The translations under genes and the position numbers were made by a program. Of a stretch of DNA of 64,000 nucleotides, positions 8,667 through 17,381 are shown piece by piece. The DNA lies in NCBI GenBank assembly GCA_030429045.1, contig JAUIEA010000001.1, positions 177,594 to 241,593 of the forward strand. The letters run 5' to 3'. Numbering within the stretch: position 1 is the first letter of the stretch; the number at the start of each line of letters is the position of its first letter. The DNA is from Bacteroidia bacterium (GTDB lineage Bacteria; Bacteroidota; Bacteroidia; Chitinophagales; Saprospiraceae). Below the pieces are notes generated by a model. The model saw only the letters and a list, made by a program, of their open reading frames with translations, was not told the origin of the DNA and did no database searches.

Positions 8667-9395
8667 TTATGCATAGCCCTCTTTGACCAGCTGTTTCCTG
8701 GCCTCCCGCCTGGTGAGGGCAGGTAGTCTCTCTCTTTCTAAAAATGCGGCCACAATGGCCGGATCGGTCTTGGCATGCTGGCGTAAAGCCCAACCCGCAG
8801 CCTTTTGCAGGAAGAATTCCTTGGATCCTGCCACCTGGAGGATGTACCGGAACATCCGTCCGGTGTCGGTCTTCTCCTTGTAGCGCAATTGATAGATGAT
8901 GGCGACACGCTGCAACCACATCTCTCCCGAAGCCATCCATCGTTCGGTGACCGGACCGATCTGATCCGGGAAACGCTCGAAATGGATGCCGACCAACTTG
9001 GCGATCCAATCCACCGTGTCCCACCATGAGTTTTTGAGGATCAACTCTTCTAACAGGTCGATCAGGTCGGCTTCGCTCTTCTTCTGGGTTTTTTCAATGA
9101 TCTGGAGGGCGATATAATGGAGCTCCCGGTACTCCTCGGCATAGGCCTGGCGCACGATCCTTTCCAGTTCACCTCCGTAGGTCGGGTATCCATACTCCTT
9201 TACAAATTCCCGAAACAACCCCACCCATACCGGGGCCTTCAAGCCGTAAAAGGAGAACTGATTGCGCATATAGGCCATCTGTCCTTCCGCAGTGGCGGGA
9301 TCTCCCGCCTCAGAAAGGCGGCGATTAAGTTCCCGGAGATAAGGGTCAGTCTTCAAGGACACTGGATTTAAGAATGGCATACCGATATTCATCAT
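8667..9395 (-). CDS. DNA alkylation repair protein, AlkD-like
   Basis: 242-residue HEAT-like helical protein of the AlkD/AlkC glycosylase superfamily, which removes alkylated bases such as 3-methyl- and 7-methylguanine. The segment LILKNSWWDTVDWIAKLVG near residue 105 carries the Trp/Asp active-site signature, and WLQRVAIIYQLRYKEK further on has the conserved arginine region. Start is uncertain: ATGs exist at 9395, 9392 and 9380, and MPFLNPVSL from 9380 is the more usual beginning. Its 5' end overlaps the upstream acetyltransferase gene by about 50 nt (35 nt if 9380 is used), so the two are translationally linked. Cytoplasmic. Confidence 0.88.
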   Translation of the reverse strand: MMNIGMPFLNPVSLKTDPYLRELNRRLSEAGDPATAEGQMAYMRNQFSFYGLKAPVWVGLFREFVKEYGYPTYGGELERIVRQAYAEEYRELHYIALQIIEKTQKKSEADLIDLLEELILKNSWWDTVDWIAKLVGIHFERFPDQIGPVTERWMASGEMWLQRVAIIYQLRYKEKTDTGRMFRYILQVAGSKEFFLQKAAGWALRQHAKTDPAIVAAFLERERLPALTRREARKQLVKEGYA

Positions 9396-9882
9396 AGATC
9401 ACCTCTCCCTTGATGACGGCCTGTCGGGAGATGCCTTCACAGGTGAATCCTACCTTCTCCAATACGCGCTTGGATGCCGGGTTGAAGTCAAACACCTGCC
9501 CGTACAACCGGACCAGATCTGACGCCGCAAACAGCCAGGGTACGAAAACCTTGATCGCTGCAGTGGCAATGCCCTTGCCCCAATAATCCTGGCTTACCCA
9601 ATAGCCGAGCTCGGCACTCAGACGATAGACATCCCTTTGGGGGATCACACCCATCATACCGATCAGCTGGTCATGATCCGTGATGGCCAGCTGTTGAGGC
9701 AAGCCTTCATCGGGTTGCATTTCCAGAAAGGCCGTGGCGTCCTGTTCTGTATAGGGTGAGGGAAACTGGTCACGAAGAGTTCTGGCGATATTCGGGTTGT
9801 TCGCATGACGGACCAGATCCGGAATATCCCGTTTTTTCAACGGTCTCAGGCCAATCTCGGGGATGTCGGTCAAGAGGTACAT
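9346..9882 (-). CDS. GNAT-family N-acetyltransferase, RimJ/RimL-like
   Basis: 178-residue acetyl-CoA-dependent acetyltransferase. It opens with PEIGLRPLKKRDIPDLVRHANN, the N-terminal strand and helix of the RimJ/RimL branch. The acetyl-CoA pyrophosphate loop appears as QDYWGKGIATAAI near residue 125, preceded by AELGYWV. The C-terminal VFDFNPASKRVLEKVGF segment (N-PASxRVLEK) is also typical. The family modifies ribosomal protein N-termini, antibiotics or small amines; the substrate here cannot be told. It is the first gene of a two-gene unit with alkD. Confidence 0.88.
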   Translation of the reverse strand: MYLLTDIPEIGLRPLKKRDIPDLVRHANNPNIARTLRDQFPSPYTEQDATAFLEMQPDEGLPQQLAITDHDQLIGMMGVIPQRDVYRLSAELGYWVSQDYWGKGIATAAIKVFVPWLFAASDLVRLYGQVFDFNPASKRVLEKVGFTCEGISRQAVIKGEVIYDEYRYAILKSSVLED

Positions 9883-9942
9883 GATGTTAAAGATCGTGAA
9901 TTTTGCGGTCTTTGATCCACTGGATCAGATCGTCAAAAACAT

Positions 9943-9978
9943 AAAAAACCGACCCAACAGGTAGTCCTGCAGGGTCGG
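9943..9978 (-). terminator. Terminator of the sigma/anti-sigma operon
   Basis: Read on the minus strand: CCGACCC and GGGTCGG form a 7-bp outer stem (9949-9978), with an inner CAGG/CCTG stem, followed by six T residues at 9948-9943. It lies 27 nt beyond the stop of the gene ending at 10005. Confidence 0.8.
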
Positions 9979-10004
9979 ATCTTGACTGCCTCGATCCTCA
10001 TCCG

Positions 10005-10478
10005 TTACTTCCGGCCGGGGCGCTCCTTGCGATTTCGGCGCTCTTTTACCTCATTCACCAGTTGCCGTCTGAATTCACCCTCGGCATGCTGGAGCTTCAG
10101 CACCTTGGTGGCAGGCAAGATCTTTCGAAACCGCTCGGTATACTCCTTGCGTAACGCAGTTTCCCTGTCCATCAGCTGCACCTGTTGATCCAGAAGAGCA
10201 CCGGCTTCTTGTTCGGACAGGTCTTCAACCGGTTTGTCCGGCTTCATTTCTTCCCGTATGGCCCTTTCCTTCTCCTTCATCTCATTGAATACCGGCCAGA
10301 AGGCCTGTGACTCTGAAGGGCTGAGGTTGAGCTCCTTGGTGATAAAGGCGATCCGCATGGATTCAATCCGCTTTTCCATCTTGGGATTATTCCGCCCCCG
10401 CCCCGGAGGGCCGGGTGGTTGTGCATTCATCGCAGCAACGATAAGTACGATGAAACTGATCAGTAGTCCTCTTTTCAT
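10005..10478 (-). CDS. Exported Spy/CpxP-like helical protein downstream of an ECF sigma factor
   Basis: 157-residue exported protein: signal peptide 1-19 (MKRGLLISFIVLIVAAMNAQ), a PPGPPGRGR low-complexity segment, then long charged helices (KMEKRIESMRIAFITKELNLSPSESQAFWPVFNE) and a basic tail. The LSPSESQAFWPVFNEM motif is what is normally seen in the periplasmic helical proteins that follow ECF sigma/anti-sigma pairs in Bacteroidota, related in form to the Spy/CpxP envelope-stress sensors. It is third in the operon, 22 nt after the anti-sigma-like gene, and has a terminator behind it. Probably a periplasmic stress sensor or chaperone (inference). Confidence 0.7.
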   Translation of the reverse strand: MKRGLLISFIVLIVAAMNAQPPGPPGRGRNNPKMEKRIESMRIAFITKELNLSPSESQAFWPVFNEMKEKERAIREEMKPDKPVEDLSEQEAGALLDQQVQLMDRETALRKEYTERFRKILPATKVLKLQHAEGEFRRQLVNEVKERRNRKERPGRK

Positions 10479-10500
10479 GGTGATTTGCTATTTGTCTCGG

Positions 10501-10992
10501 TTATAGAATGTCTTCCCATTCATCCTCATCCCATTCCTGGATCTCATCCAGGAGGTAGTCTTCCAGTCCATCTTCCTCCAGATCCTGAAACAGGGAGTTT
10601 TGGGAAGTCAAGCCGGACTGCATCAGCAGTTCGACTTCAAAATCATCAATATTGTCTTCGATATACGAATAGATCTCCTCCATCTTCAATTCGGCAAAGG
10701 CATCCTCCTGGGGAGGTGCTGGCCACAGCCAGAAAAGCGTGACCACCAGCATGGCCAGGGATGCAAATGCCAGGGCCATGGCAGGTCGTCTGGGCAAGGA
10801 TAGGAATGACCACCAGGCCGGTCCTTTGGCCTCTTCCACTGCTGTATTCTTCCGCTCCCGATAGGCTTGAAGGACATCCACCCGAAGGTTGTGGAAGTAA
10901 CTCCCCTCTACTGGAGGAACATCCTCAGGCCGCTGGAGGCGCGCCAATCGGGGGGCGATCTCTTCCAATTCCTTTTTGATCTCCTCTTTCAT
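10501..10992 (-). CDS. Anti-sigma factor-like single-pass membrane protein
   Basis: 163 residues. The N-terminal cytoplasmic part (1-65) has the FHNLRVDVLQAY element often seen in these proteins, one membrane helix lies near residues 70-92 (AMALAFASLAMLVVTLFWLW), and the C-terminal part is very acidic (ending DYLLDEIQEWDEDEWEDIL). I recognise no zinc-binding anti-sigma (ZAS) Cys/His motif. The ATGA overlap with the sigma factor gene at 10989-10992 and the membrane topology argue that it holds the sigma factor inactive. Which signal releases it cannot be read from the sequence. Confidence 0.65.
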   Translation of the reverse strand: MKEEIKKELEEIAPRLARLQRPEDVPPVEGSYFHNLRVDVLQAYRERKNTAVEEAKGPAWWSFLSLPRRPAMALAFASLAMLVVTLFWLWPAPPQEDAFAELKMEEIYSYIEDNIDDFEVELLMQSGLTSQNSLFQDLEEDGLEDYLLDEIQEWDEDEWEDIL

Positions 10993-11546
10993 GATATCTG
11001 TAGGCTTTGCAAATGGTTTTCGATCTTTTTTACTGCGTGGTGATAGGATGCCTTGAGGGAGCCAACCGACGTTTCCAGGACATCTGACATCTGTTGATAA
11101 CCCATTTCCTCGAAATACCGGAGATTGAACACGATCCGCTGTTTTTCGGGGAGCATCTCTATGGCCTCCTTCAGTACGACCTGGACTTCCTTTTCAGAAA
11201 GGCCTGCTGCCAGACCCTGATCGGCCTGACCATGGATATCCGGTTCCAATTCCGAGGTCATTCTTCGTTTTCTCTTTTTCAGAAACGTAATAGATTCATT
11301 GACGGCGATCCGGTACACCCAGGTGTACAGCGAACTGTTTCCTTTGAACCGGTCCGCATTCAATAACACCTTCACCAGGGTTTCCTGCAATACATCCTGT
11401 GTATCATCTACAGAGCGCGTCATCCGAAAGATTAGACTGTACAGTTTCTCCTGGTACAGGTCCATCATTTGTCGGAATCCCTCCTCCCGCCGAAGTGGAT
11501 CGCAAAGCATTGCTAATACATGTTGATCAGATCCGGGGTTGGCCAC
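10989..11546 (-). CDS. ECF-subfamily RNA polymerase sigma-70 factor
   Basis: 185-residue alternative sigma factor. Region 2 shows YQEKLYSLIFRMTRSVDDTQDVLQ and the ...YTWVYRIAVNESITFL segment; region 4 shows MLPEKQRIVFNLRYFEEMG followed by the helix-turn-helix VLETSVGSLKASYHHAVKKI. The chosen start is GTG at 11546, giving the usual N-terminal length; an ATG at 11510 would cut into region 2. It is first in a three-gene operon (sigma, membrane anti-sigma, exported helical protein), an envelope-response module. The 75-nt gap to the SpoIIE-type gene presumably holds its promoter. Confidence 0.92.
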   Translation of the reverse strand: MANPGSDQHVLAMLCDPLRREEGFRQMMDLYQEKLYSLIFRMTRSVDDTQDVLQETLVKVLLNADRFKGNSSLYTWVYRIAVNESITFLKKRKRRMTSELEPDIHGQADQGLAAGLSEKEVQVVLKEAIEMLPEKQRIVFNLRYFEEMGYQQMSDVLETSVGSLKASYHHAVKKIENHLQSLQIS

Positions 11547-11621
11547 GCTGTTTCAGGTTCCTGATTGCCTCTTTGACGAGGTAAAAGCATAAAGGTTTAA
11601 TGACTGATCCAAAATGCAGGA

Positions 11622-12878
11622 TCATCTGAACTTGCAGGTCAGTACGGTCACATCATCCGGGAAGGGCTGCTGGCCGCGGAAGAGCTCCATGCGCTCCATC
11701 AGCTGATCATTGAACTCCTCCACAGGTAAATGGTAATACGCCCGGGAATAATCAAATAACAACTGCTCATTGAGGAAATCACCGTTGTCATTCTTCAAAT
11801 CCGTCAAGCCATCCGTATAACTCAAGATCATGGATCCGGGAGTGATCTCCACCTCTCCCACTTCCAGTTCCGGCAGCTCCGTAAAACAGCCCAGGATGGT
11901 ACACCCGGCCTGGAGCTGGACCATCTCACCGTCCCGGACGAGTAGTGGAGGAACATGACCGGCATTGACATAGCGCAGTTTGCGTTCAGCGGGCAGGTAT
12001 TCCGCAAAGAACATGGTGATAAACCGCGCACCATTGGTGATCCGGAACACGGCATCATTCAGCTGTACGATCAGATCCTGAAGGGGAAGCTTCTGGAGGA
12101 GAAGACTGTGCAGGTTCGCCTGAAAATTGGACATGATGAGGGCTGCTGCAAGACCCTTACCGGATATATCGGCCACACAAAAGCTGAGTCGTTCAGAACT
12201 GTGCTGGATAAAATCGAAATAGTCGCCACCGACCCCCAATTGAGGTTTGTAGATACTGGCCAGTTCGAATTTGTCACTGGTAGGCAAGACTGCCGGGACC
12301 AGCATCATCTGGATATCACTTGCAAGTTCCATCTCCCGCTTCAGGCGCTCCTGCTCAAGCTGGCGTTTGAAGAGCCGCTTGTTCTCAATAGCGACCGCCA
12401 CCACATTGGTGATGGTGGTGATGAACTGCACCTTGTTGTAGATATCACTTTCCTGATCGAGATGACCCAAAAAGGCATAGGCGATGGCCGTGTCCTTGTG
12501 CATGACCGGAATGACCAGATCGAATTCCTTGAGAAAGGGATGTTCGTGATGCTTGAGTTTGGTCAGACGGGAAAATCCGTTCAGTAAATAACCGATAGCA
12601 CCGTGACGCTCGATGAACTGGGGTTGAAGGCCCAAATAAGCTGGACAGACCCAATCCGTTTCCTCCTTGTTCTTGACGAAGAGTGCCATTCGGGTGATCC
12701 CCATCTCCCAGTTGAGAAAGGACTGATACATCCGGAAGAGATCGTCAAACTTGATGTTGTTGTTGATCGCCTGGGTGATGTTCAACAGCCGATTGATCTG
12801 AAGCTGCTTGAGGTTCAGATCTTTCTCCAATTCTTCGATCCGTTGGAGCATGTCGGTTTGGGCCTGGATCTCGGACAT
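11622..12878 (-). CDS. SpoIIE-type PP2C serine phosphatase with N-terminal coiled coil and GAF-like domain
   Basis: 418-residue cytoplasmic regulator. Residues 1-40 form a coiled coil (MLQRIEELEKDLNLKQLQI), residues 45-175 resemble a GAF sensor, a linker LEQERLKREMELASDIQ follows, and residues 195-418 are a PPM/SpoIIE phosphatase with GGDYFDF, VADISGKGLAAAL, YVNAGH, SYTDGLTDL and DDVTVL, the metal-binding and core motifs. Such proteins dephosphorylate anti-anti-sigma factors (STAS proteins) or other phosphoserine partners. No partner kinase lies beside it. A TACTTTTA box sits exactly four bases before its ATG. Confidence 0.9.
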   Translation of the reverse strand: MSEIQAQTDMLQRIEELEKDLNLKQLQINRLLNITQAINNNIKFDDLFRMYQSFLNWEMGITRMALFVKNKEETDWVCPAYLGLQPQFIERHGAIGYLLNGFSRLTKLKHHEHPFLKEFDLVIPVMHKDTAIAYAFLGHLDQESDIYNKVQFITTITNVVAVAIENKRLFKRQLEQERLKREMELASDIQMMLVPAVLPTSDKFELASIYKPQLGVGGDYFDFIQHSSERLSFCVADISGKGLAAALIMSNFQANLHSLLLQKLPLQDLIVQLNDAVFRITNGARFITMFFAEYLPAERKLRYVNAGHVPPLLVRDGEMVQLQAGCTILGCFTELPELEVGEVEITPGSMILSYTDGLTDLKNDNGDFLNEQLLFDYSRAYYHLPVEEFNDQLMERMELFRGQQPFPDDVTVLTCKFR

Positions 12879-12882
12879 CCCC

Positions 12883-12890
12883 TAAAAGTA
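12883..12890 (-). promoter_or_regulatory. Promoter-like box before the SpoIIE-type gene
   Basis: TACTTTTA matches TAnnTTTG except for the last base. The bases GGGG separate it from the ATG at 12878, the same four-base spacing seen at cysS, 24462, yqeY and tetR. Confidence 0.45.
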
Positions 12891-12976
12891 CAGGATTCCG
12901 CAGATTCTTCGTACCGCATCCGGTCACTTCCCACCGCATCCCCGGAATCTCCGTTATTTTCGGGCCACCAAACCGG

Positions 12977-14380
12977 ATCTCTATCACCCCTTTTACGCTT
13001 CACCAACAGGATATTCCCTACTCCGATCCCGGGCAACTGCTGGCGGGGCTGCGGCATCTGTCCGGGCTTCGATTTCTGGATAGTGCCCTCCGGTCCGCGG
13101 ACCTGGGGCGGTACTCCTTCCTGATGGCCGATCCCTTTGCCCACCTGCGTTATCAGGATCAGATCCTGTACTGGAATGAGGAAGAAATACCCGGCGACCC
13201 CTGGACCGTCTTCCGGAAAAACGTCAGGGCCTTTCCCTTGCAGCATCTGCCCGACTGCCCCCCCTTTCGGGGTGGTGCCGTCGGATACGTGGGGTACGAA
13301 CTCAACCGGACGCTGGAGGACTTGCCGCCTGTCCCATCGGACGGGATCGATCTGCCTTCCCTTTGGGTCCACTTTTATGATGTAGTGGCCGTATTCGACC
13401 ACGAACGACAAATCGCAACGATCTACAGCTCCGGGTTTCCCGAAAAAGAGCCTTCCCGGCGGCAATCACGGGCGATCGAGCGGGCGGACTGGTGGATGGA
13501 TCAGTTGACCAGTGCCGCCTCCGAAGCCATGCCACACGCCCCTGCAGGAGAGACGCCCCAATGGACTTCCAACTTCACCCGGGAGACCTATATCCGGTCG
13601 GTGGATCGGATCCGGGAGTGGATCGCAGCCGGAGATGTGTTTCAGGCCAATTTTTCGCAGCGTTTTACTGCTGACCTCCCGGCAGATTTTGACGCCGTGG
13701 CCTTTTATCAACATTCCCGGCAGATCAACGCTGCACCATTCGGAGCCTATTTTCACTATCCTGAATTCACCATCGCGTCCGTTTCGCCGGAACGCTTCCT
13801 TCACCTGTCGGGAAGAACCATCGAAACCCGGCCGATCAAAGGCACCCGCCCCCGGCATACAGACCGACATCGGGATGCTGCATTGGCTGCTGAATTGCTG
13901 TCCAGCCAGAAAGACCGGTCGGAGAACACCATGATCGTCGACCTCCTGCGCAACGACCTGGCCAAGGTGTGCATTCCCGGATCCGTAACCGTGCCGGTTC
14001 TCTGTGGCCTCGAATCCTATGCATCGGTCCACCACCTCGTATCCGCCGTACGAGGGGAGCTCAAGCCCGGATTGCATGCCGTTGACGCACTCAAGGCGGC
14101 TTTTCCGGGAGGGTCGATCACCGGGGCTCCGAAAAAACGGGCCATGGAGATCATCCAGGAACTGGAGGGATTGCCCCGGCATGTCTATTGTGGCAGCCTG
14201 GGCTACTGGGGATTTGACGGACACATGGATACCAATATTGCTATCCGGACCATCCTGATTCAGGGAAGAAAAGCCTGGTTCCAGTCGGGAGGTGGGATTG
14301 TTTATCTTTCGGATGGCGCTGAAGAATACCAGGAATCCCTGGACAAAGCCGCCCGCATCTTTACTGCCTTTCAGTCATGA
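12977..14380 (+). CDS. pabB: Aminodeoxychorismate synthase component I
   Basis: Converts chorismate with ammonia (from PabA) to 4-amino-4-deoxychorismate for folate synthesis; anthranilate synthase component I is the main alternative. Motifs: FQANFSQRF, PFGAYFHYP, TRPIKGTRPR, ENTMIVDLLRNDL, FPGGSITGAPKKRAMEI. The first ATG (13124) is too late: the frame upstream is coding-like, with FLDSALRS and LGRYSFLMADPF, the usual PabB N-terminus. No ATG, GTG or TTG occurs in frame back to 12880, so the start must be a rare codon; I place it at ATC 12977, with ATT 12956 as an alternative. From 13124 the protein is 418 residues, with the extension about 467. It overlaps pabA by ATGA. Confidence 0.85.
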   Translation: MSITPFTLHQQDIPYSDPGQLLAGLRHLSGLRFLDSALRSADLGRYSFLMADPFAHLRYQDQILYWNEEEIPGDPWTVFRKNVRAFPLQHLPDCPPFRGGAVGYVGYELNRTLEDLPPVPSDGIDLPSLWVHFYDVVAVFDHERQIATIYSSGFPEKEPSRRQSRAIERADWWMDQLTSAASEAMPHAPAGETPQWTSNFTRETYIRSVDRIREWIAAGDVFQANFSQRFTADLPADFDAVAFYQHSRQINAAPFGAYFHYPEFTIASVSPERFLHLSGRTIETRPIKGTRPRHTDRHRDAALAAELLSSQKDRSENTMIVDLLRNDLAKVCIPGSVTVPVLCGLESYASVHHLVSAVRGELKPGLHAVDALKAAFPGGSITGAPKKRAMEIIQELEGLPRHVYCGSLGYWGFDGHMDTNIAIRTILIQGRKAWFQSGGGIVYLSDGAEEYQESLDKAARIFTAFQS

Positions 14381-14979
14381 TCCTGGTCGTCGACAATTAC
14401 GATTCATTTGTGTACAATCTGGTCCACTACTTCCAGATCCTGGGCAAGGAGGTGGAGGTCGTGCGCAATGACGATCCCGTTTTGACCAATCTCTCAACTC
14501 ATTTACCTGAAGCCATCGTTCTTTCCCCGGGTCCCTGCACCCCCACCGAAGCCGGTCACTGTGTCGATCTCATCCGCACCTGGAGTGGGCGCATCCCCAT
14601 TCTTGGCGTTTGCCTGGGGCATCAATGTATCGGCTCTGCTTTTTCTGTTCCGGTGATCCGGTCTCCAAAACCCGTTCACGGACTCCCCGAGCCGATCAAC
14701 ACCCTGAACGGCCATCCCCTTTTTGATGAACTTCCCAATCCATTTGATGCCGCTCGTTACCACAGTCTGATCCTGCCTTCGGAGGCGCAGGACTGTGCTC
14801 CCCTGGTTCCCATTGCCTGGACAGCGGATGGCTTGAATATGGCTGTTGCTCACCCGGAACATCCCACCTATGGTGTTCAATTTCATCCGGAGTCCATTCT
14901 GACCCCGGTCGGGTTGCATCTGCTTCGTAATTTTCTCACCCTCAGTCAAACCTTCCATGAGCAACCACAACCCGCATGA
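14377..14979 (+). CDS. pabA: Aminodeoxychorismate/anthranilate synthase glutamine amidotransferase
   Basis: 200-residue class I glutamine amidotransferase that supplies ammonia to PabB. It opens MILVVDNYDSFVYNLVHY; the nucleophile elbow is GVCLGHQCIG with the catalytic cysteine near residue 84, the oxyanion region SPGPCTP precedes it, and the His-Glu pair is in VQFHPESILTP near residue 172. It overlaps pabB by 4 nt (ATGA) and pabC by 23 nt, an extremely compact operon. The presence of a class IV aminotransferase as third gene favours the folate (pab) role over tryptophan (trpG), although one protein can serve both. Confidence 0.92.
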   Translation: MILVVDNYDSFVYNLVHYFQILGKEVEVVRNDDPVLTNLSTHLPEAIVLSPGPCTPTEAGHCVDLIRTWSGRIPILGVCLGHQCIGSAFSVPVIRSPKPVHGLPEPINTLNGHPLFDELPNPFDAARYHSLILPSEAQDCAPLVPIAWTADGLNMAVAHPEHPTYGVQFHPESILTPVGLHLLRNFLTLSQTFHEQPQPA

Positions 14980-15859
14980 CTGGACCTGGGTGAATGGCCA
15001 GACCCGCCCCGGTGAACAACCGGTGCTGTTTGCTGATGATCAGGGCTTTTCACTGGGAATGGCCCTGTTCGAAACCATTGCAGTGGTCAATGGAAAACCG
15101 GTGAACCTGGCCGCGCATGTCCATCGCCTGCTCTCCGGTTTACAACAGATCGGCACCCCTCTGTCAACAGAAGACCTGGACCCCGTCGTCATCCTCCAGG
15201 ATCTGTTCGAACGGGAACCTGGCCGACATGGCAACCTCCGTATTACAGTGACACCCGGACGGGCCACCCGTGGACTTCTGACAAAACCAACGACAGGACC
15301 AATGATCATTGGTCGGTATCAGGAGCTTTCACCTCAGCACGTTCATCCGGCTGAACTGCATATCTCGTCGATCCGCAGGAATCCCGACAGTCCTGGCAGC
15401 TACTTGAAATCCATCCACTACCTCGACCACATCCTGGCCAAACGCGAAGCCGTAGAAGCCGGTGCGGAGGATGCCCTCATGCTCACCGCCGACGGCCGCA
15501 TCAGTTGTTCGACCACGGCCAATGTGATCATCTGGGATGGACATCAGTTAAAACACCCGGACCCGCATTCTGCAGCCCTTCCTGGCACCACCCTGGCCCT
15601 GTTGCATTCTCTTCTTCCGCCGAAACGCAAAATCCAACCGGCAGCGATAACACGCCTGGATCTGGATGTCGCCAAGGGAGTCTACCTGATCAACAGCCTC
15701 AAGGGGGTGCAGCCGGTGAATGCCATTGGTGACCGGAAATACTATTCGGACTTGAATGGTGTGTATTCAGAGATGACCAAAGTGTTGCGGTCCTATGTGG
15801 TCGCAGAATGTGGAGAGCATGTAGGAGAAGGGGTCTTCCCCTGGTTGGGAGAAGTTTAA
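14957..15859 (+). CDS. pabC: Aminodeoxychorismate lyase-like class IV aminotransferase
   Basis: 300-residue PLP enzyme of fold type IV. Family features: FADDQGFSLGMALFETI at the start, the PLP lysine in SYLKSIHYLDHILAKREA near residue 150, AEDALMLTADGRISCSTTANVIIW, and the later KGVYLINSLKGVQPV. Third gene of the pab operon, so the likely reaction is release of pyruvate from aminodeoxychorismate to give p-aminobenzoate. D-amino acid or branched-chain aminotransferases share the fold, and context decides here. The protein ends with a slightly long tail (SYVVAECGEHVGEG...). No terminator hairpin is evident in the 157 nt that follow. Confidence 0.87.
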   Translation: MSNHNPHDWTWVNGQTRPGEQPVLFADDQGFSLGMALFETIAVVNGKPVNLAAHVHRLLSGLQQIGTPLSTEDLDPVVILQDLFEREPGRHGNLRITVTPGRATRGLLTKPTTGPMIIGRYQELSPQHVHPAELHISSIRRNPDSPGSYLKSIHYLDHILAKREAVEAGAEDALMLTADGRISCSTTANVIIWDGHQLKHPDPHSAALPGTTLALLHSLLPPKRKIQPAAITRLDLDVAKGVYLINSLKGVQPVNAIGDRKYYSDLNGVYSEMTKVLRSYVVAECGEHVGEGVFPWLGEV

Positions 15860-16016
15860 TGCGATTTACAGAGAATCATATTCCGAATCACGATTCTGCC
15901 ACATGAATACGTCAGTAGAGTCGGACCCTATTCCTCATAAATATCAAATCTGGCAGCAACGTTCTGATGGACAATTTTGGCCGCTTATGCCTTGAACATG
16001 ATTTTTAATTGAGCCT

Positions 16017-16382
16017 TTATCCTGCCCTCAGGATTTTCTCCATCTTCCTTCCTCTTGCCAACTCATCCACCAACTTGTCCAGGTATCTGGCCTGTCGTGT
16101 AAGCAGATTGTCTATCTCTTCGATCCGATAGCCGCAAATGACTCCGGTGATCAGTGGAGCGTTCGGGTTCAATTTGGCCTGGGCAAAGAACGCCTCAAAG
16201 GTTACCTTCTCCTCGATCAATTCCTGCAGCTTCTGCTTGTTGAATCCGGTCAGCCATTCGATGACCTGATGCAGTTCTTCTTTCGTTCTACCCTTCTTCT
16301 CCACCTTGGTCACATAGTGTGGATATACTGAAGCAAAACTCATTTTCGCAATACGTTCGTTGTGTTCGGGGGTAGGCTTCAT
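16017..16382 (-). CDS. DUF2200 family protein
   Basis: 121-residue cytoplasmic protein matching the DUF2200 family by its layout: [21 protein letters not shown], then [17 protein letters not shown] and [43 protein letters not shown]. Family function is not established to my knowledge. Its ATG overlaps the stop of the upstream DUF1801-like gene by 4 nt, so the two are co-translated. Confidence 0.8.
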   Translation of the reverse strand: MKPTPEHNERIAKMSFASVYPHYVTKVEKKGRTKEELHQVIEWLTGFNKQKLQELIEEKVTFEAFFAQAKLNPNAPLITGVICGYRIEEIDNLLTRQARYLDKLVDELARGRKMEKILRAG

Positions 16383-16777
16383 TTGGATTCCTTTTTAAGC
16401 AATACGCCTTTTCGTTTGACAATATTCTGATAGTCCCATTGGATCACCCGTGCTTTTTGCAACCATCGCTTCAGTTCATCTCCATCAATATCAGATGCCC
16501 GATTGTAGAAAATGGACGCATCCTTGAACTTCTTTCCTCTGACATTTAATTTGGGCTCATCAAAATCAGCACCGCTCCAGAACATCAATCGGATGCCTGC
16601 CTTCTGCCTGCTATAACCCACAATGGGGTTTCCTTCCAAAAACCAGACCGGATGGGTATGCCAGATCTTGCATTCCGCCTCTGTCAATTCACTGGATATC
16701 CATTCATTCAGCTGGACACATATCACTCTGTCGTGAGACGTTAGATGATTAAGATAAGTTTCAATTCCTGAATTCAT
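16379..16777 (-). CDS. DUF1801-like protein
   Basis: 132 residues starting at ATG 16777 (a GTG directly before it is possible). The order [57 protein letters not shown] and [22 protein letters not shown] is that of small YdhG/DUF1801-type proteins, whose biochemical role is unknown. A second, distinct DUF1801 protein is encoded at 43806-44225. It shares ATGA with the DUF2200 gene. Confidence 0.7.
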   Translation of the reverse strand: MNSGIETYLNHLTSHDRVICVQLNEWISSELTEAECKIWHTHPVWFLEGNPIVGYSRQKAGIRLMFWSGADFDEPKLNVRGKKFKDASIFYNRASDIDGDELKRWLQKARVIQWDYQNIVKRKGVLLKKESK

Positions 16778-16878
16778 CACAACCCTTCGAATTAAACTTA
16801 AAACATCAAATGGGATGGTCGCTCGACGCCTGTTTTCACACTTTCACATGGACCCGAATTCCATCTTTTGCAAACCCG

Positions 16879-17256
16879 TCAGTACATTGTATTCGGATTA
16901 GCCGAAGATTCGGGTATCTGCTGAATAGCATCCCAGTGTTCACATATTTTTCCATTTTCATAAAACCGGAAAAAGTCCATCGTCACATACTGGTCATTTC
17001 CGGGCCAGATCTGGTGCGTGTGCAAATCCACCAGGTTGTCCTCAGCTATGCACCTGACAAACTGAATGGATTTGTCGGGATACTCTTTTTGCATGCGCTC
17101 AAAATAGTCGATGAATCCCTGCGTGCCGTTGGCCACATCCGGATTGTGTTGGATGTATTCCTTGCCAACATACAATTCAACTGCTATTTCAGGATTTCCT
17201 TCATAGGCCACGCGATAAAATGCAATGCCGTTTTTCTTATTCTGCTCCAGATTCAT
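16879..17256 (-). CDS. SnoaL/NTF2-like protein
   Basis: 125 residues from ATG 17256; AAAGGAG lies directly before it, and the longer frame to 17310 has no family similarity. The NTF2-like cone fold is suggested by YRVAYEGNPEIAVELYVGKEYIQHNPDVANGTQGF and DLHTHQIWPGNDQYVTMDFFRFYENGKICEHWDAIQQIPE, the standard pattern of SnoaL-like polyketide cyclase relatives and stress-induced ester-cyclase-like proteins. The substrate is unknown. It is not overlapped by its neighbours and has gaps of about 100 nt on both sides. Confidence 0.8.
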   Translation of the reverse strand: MNLEQNKKNGIAFYRVAYEGNPEIAVELYVGKEYIQHNPDVANGTQGFIDYFERMQKEYPDKSIQFVRCIAEDNLVDLHTHQIWPGNDQYVTMDFFRFYENGKICEHWDAIQQIPESSANPNTMY

Positions 17257-17381
17257 CTCCTTTGTTTTTAGCCAGGAATGTTTTCCTGGCGGTGACCAAC
17301 CTTGTTTCAATGATACCTAAGGAACATTTATTCTTGAAACCTTTTTCAACATCTATGTGATGATGGTAGAAGTGGTTGATC

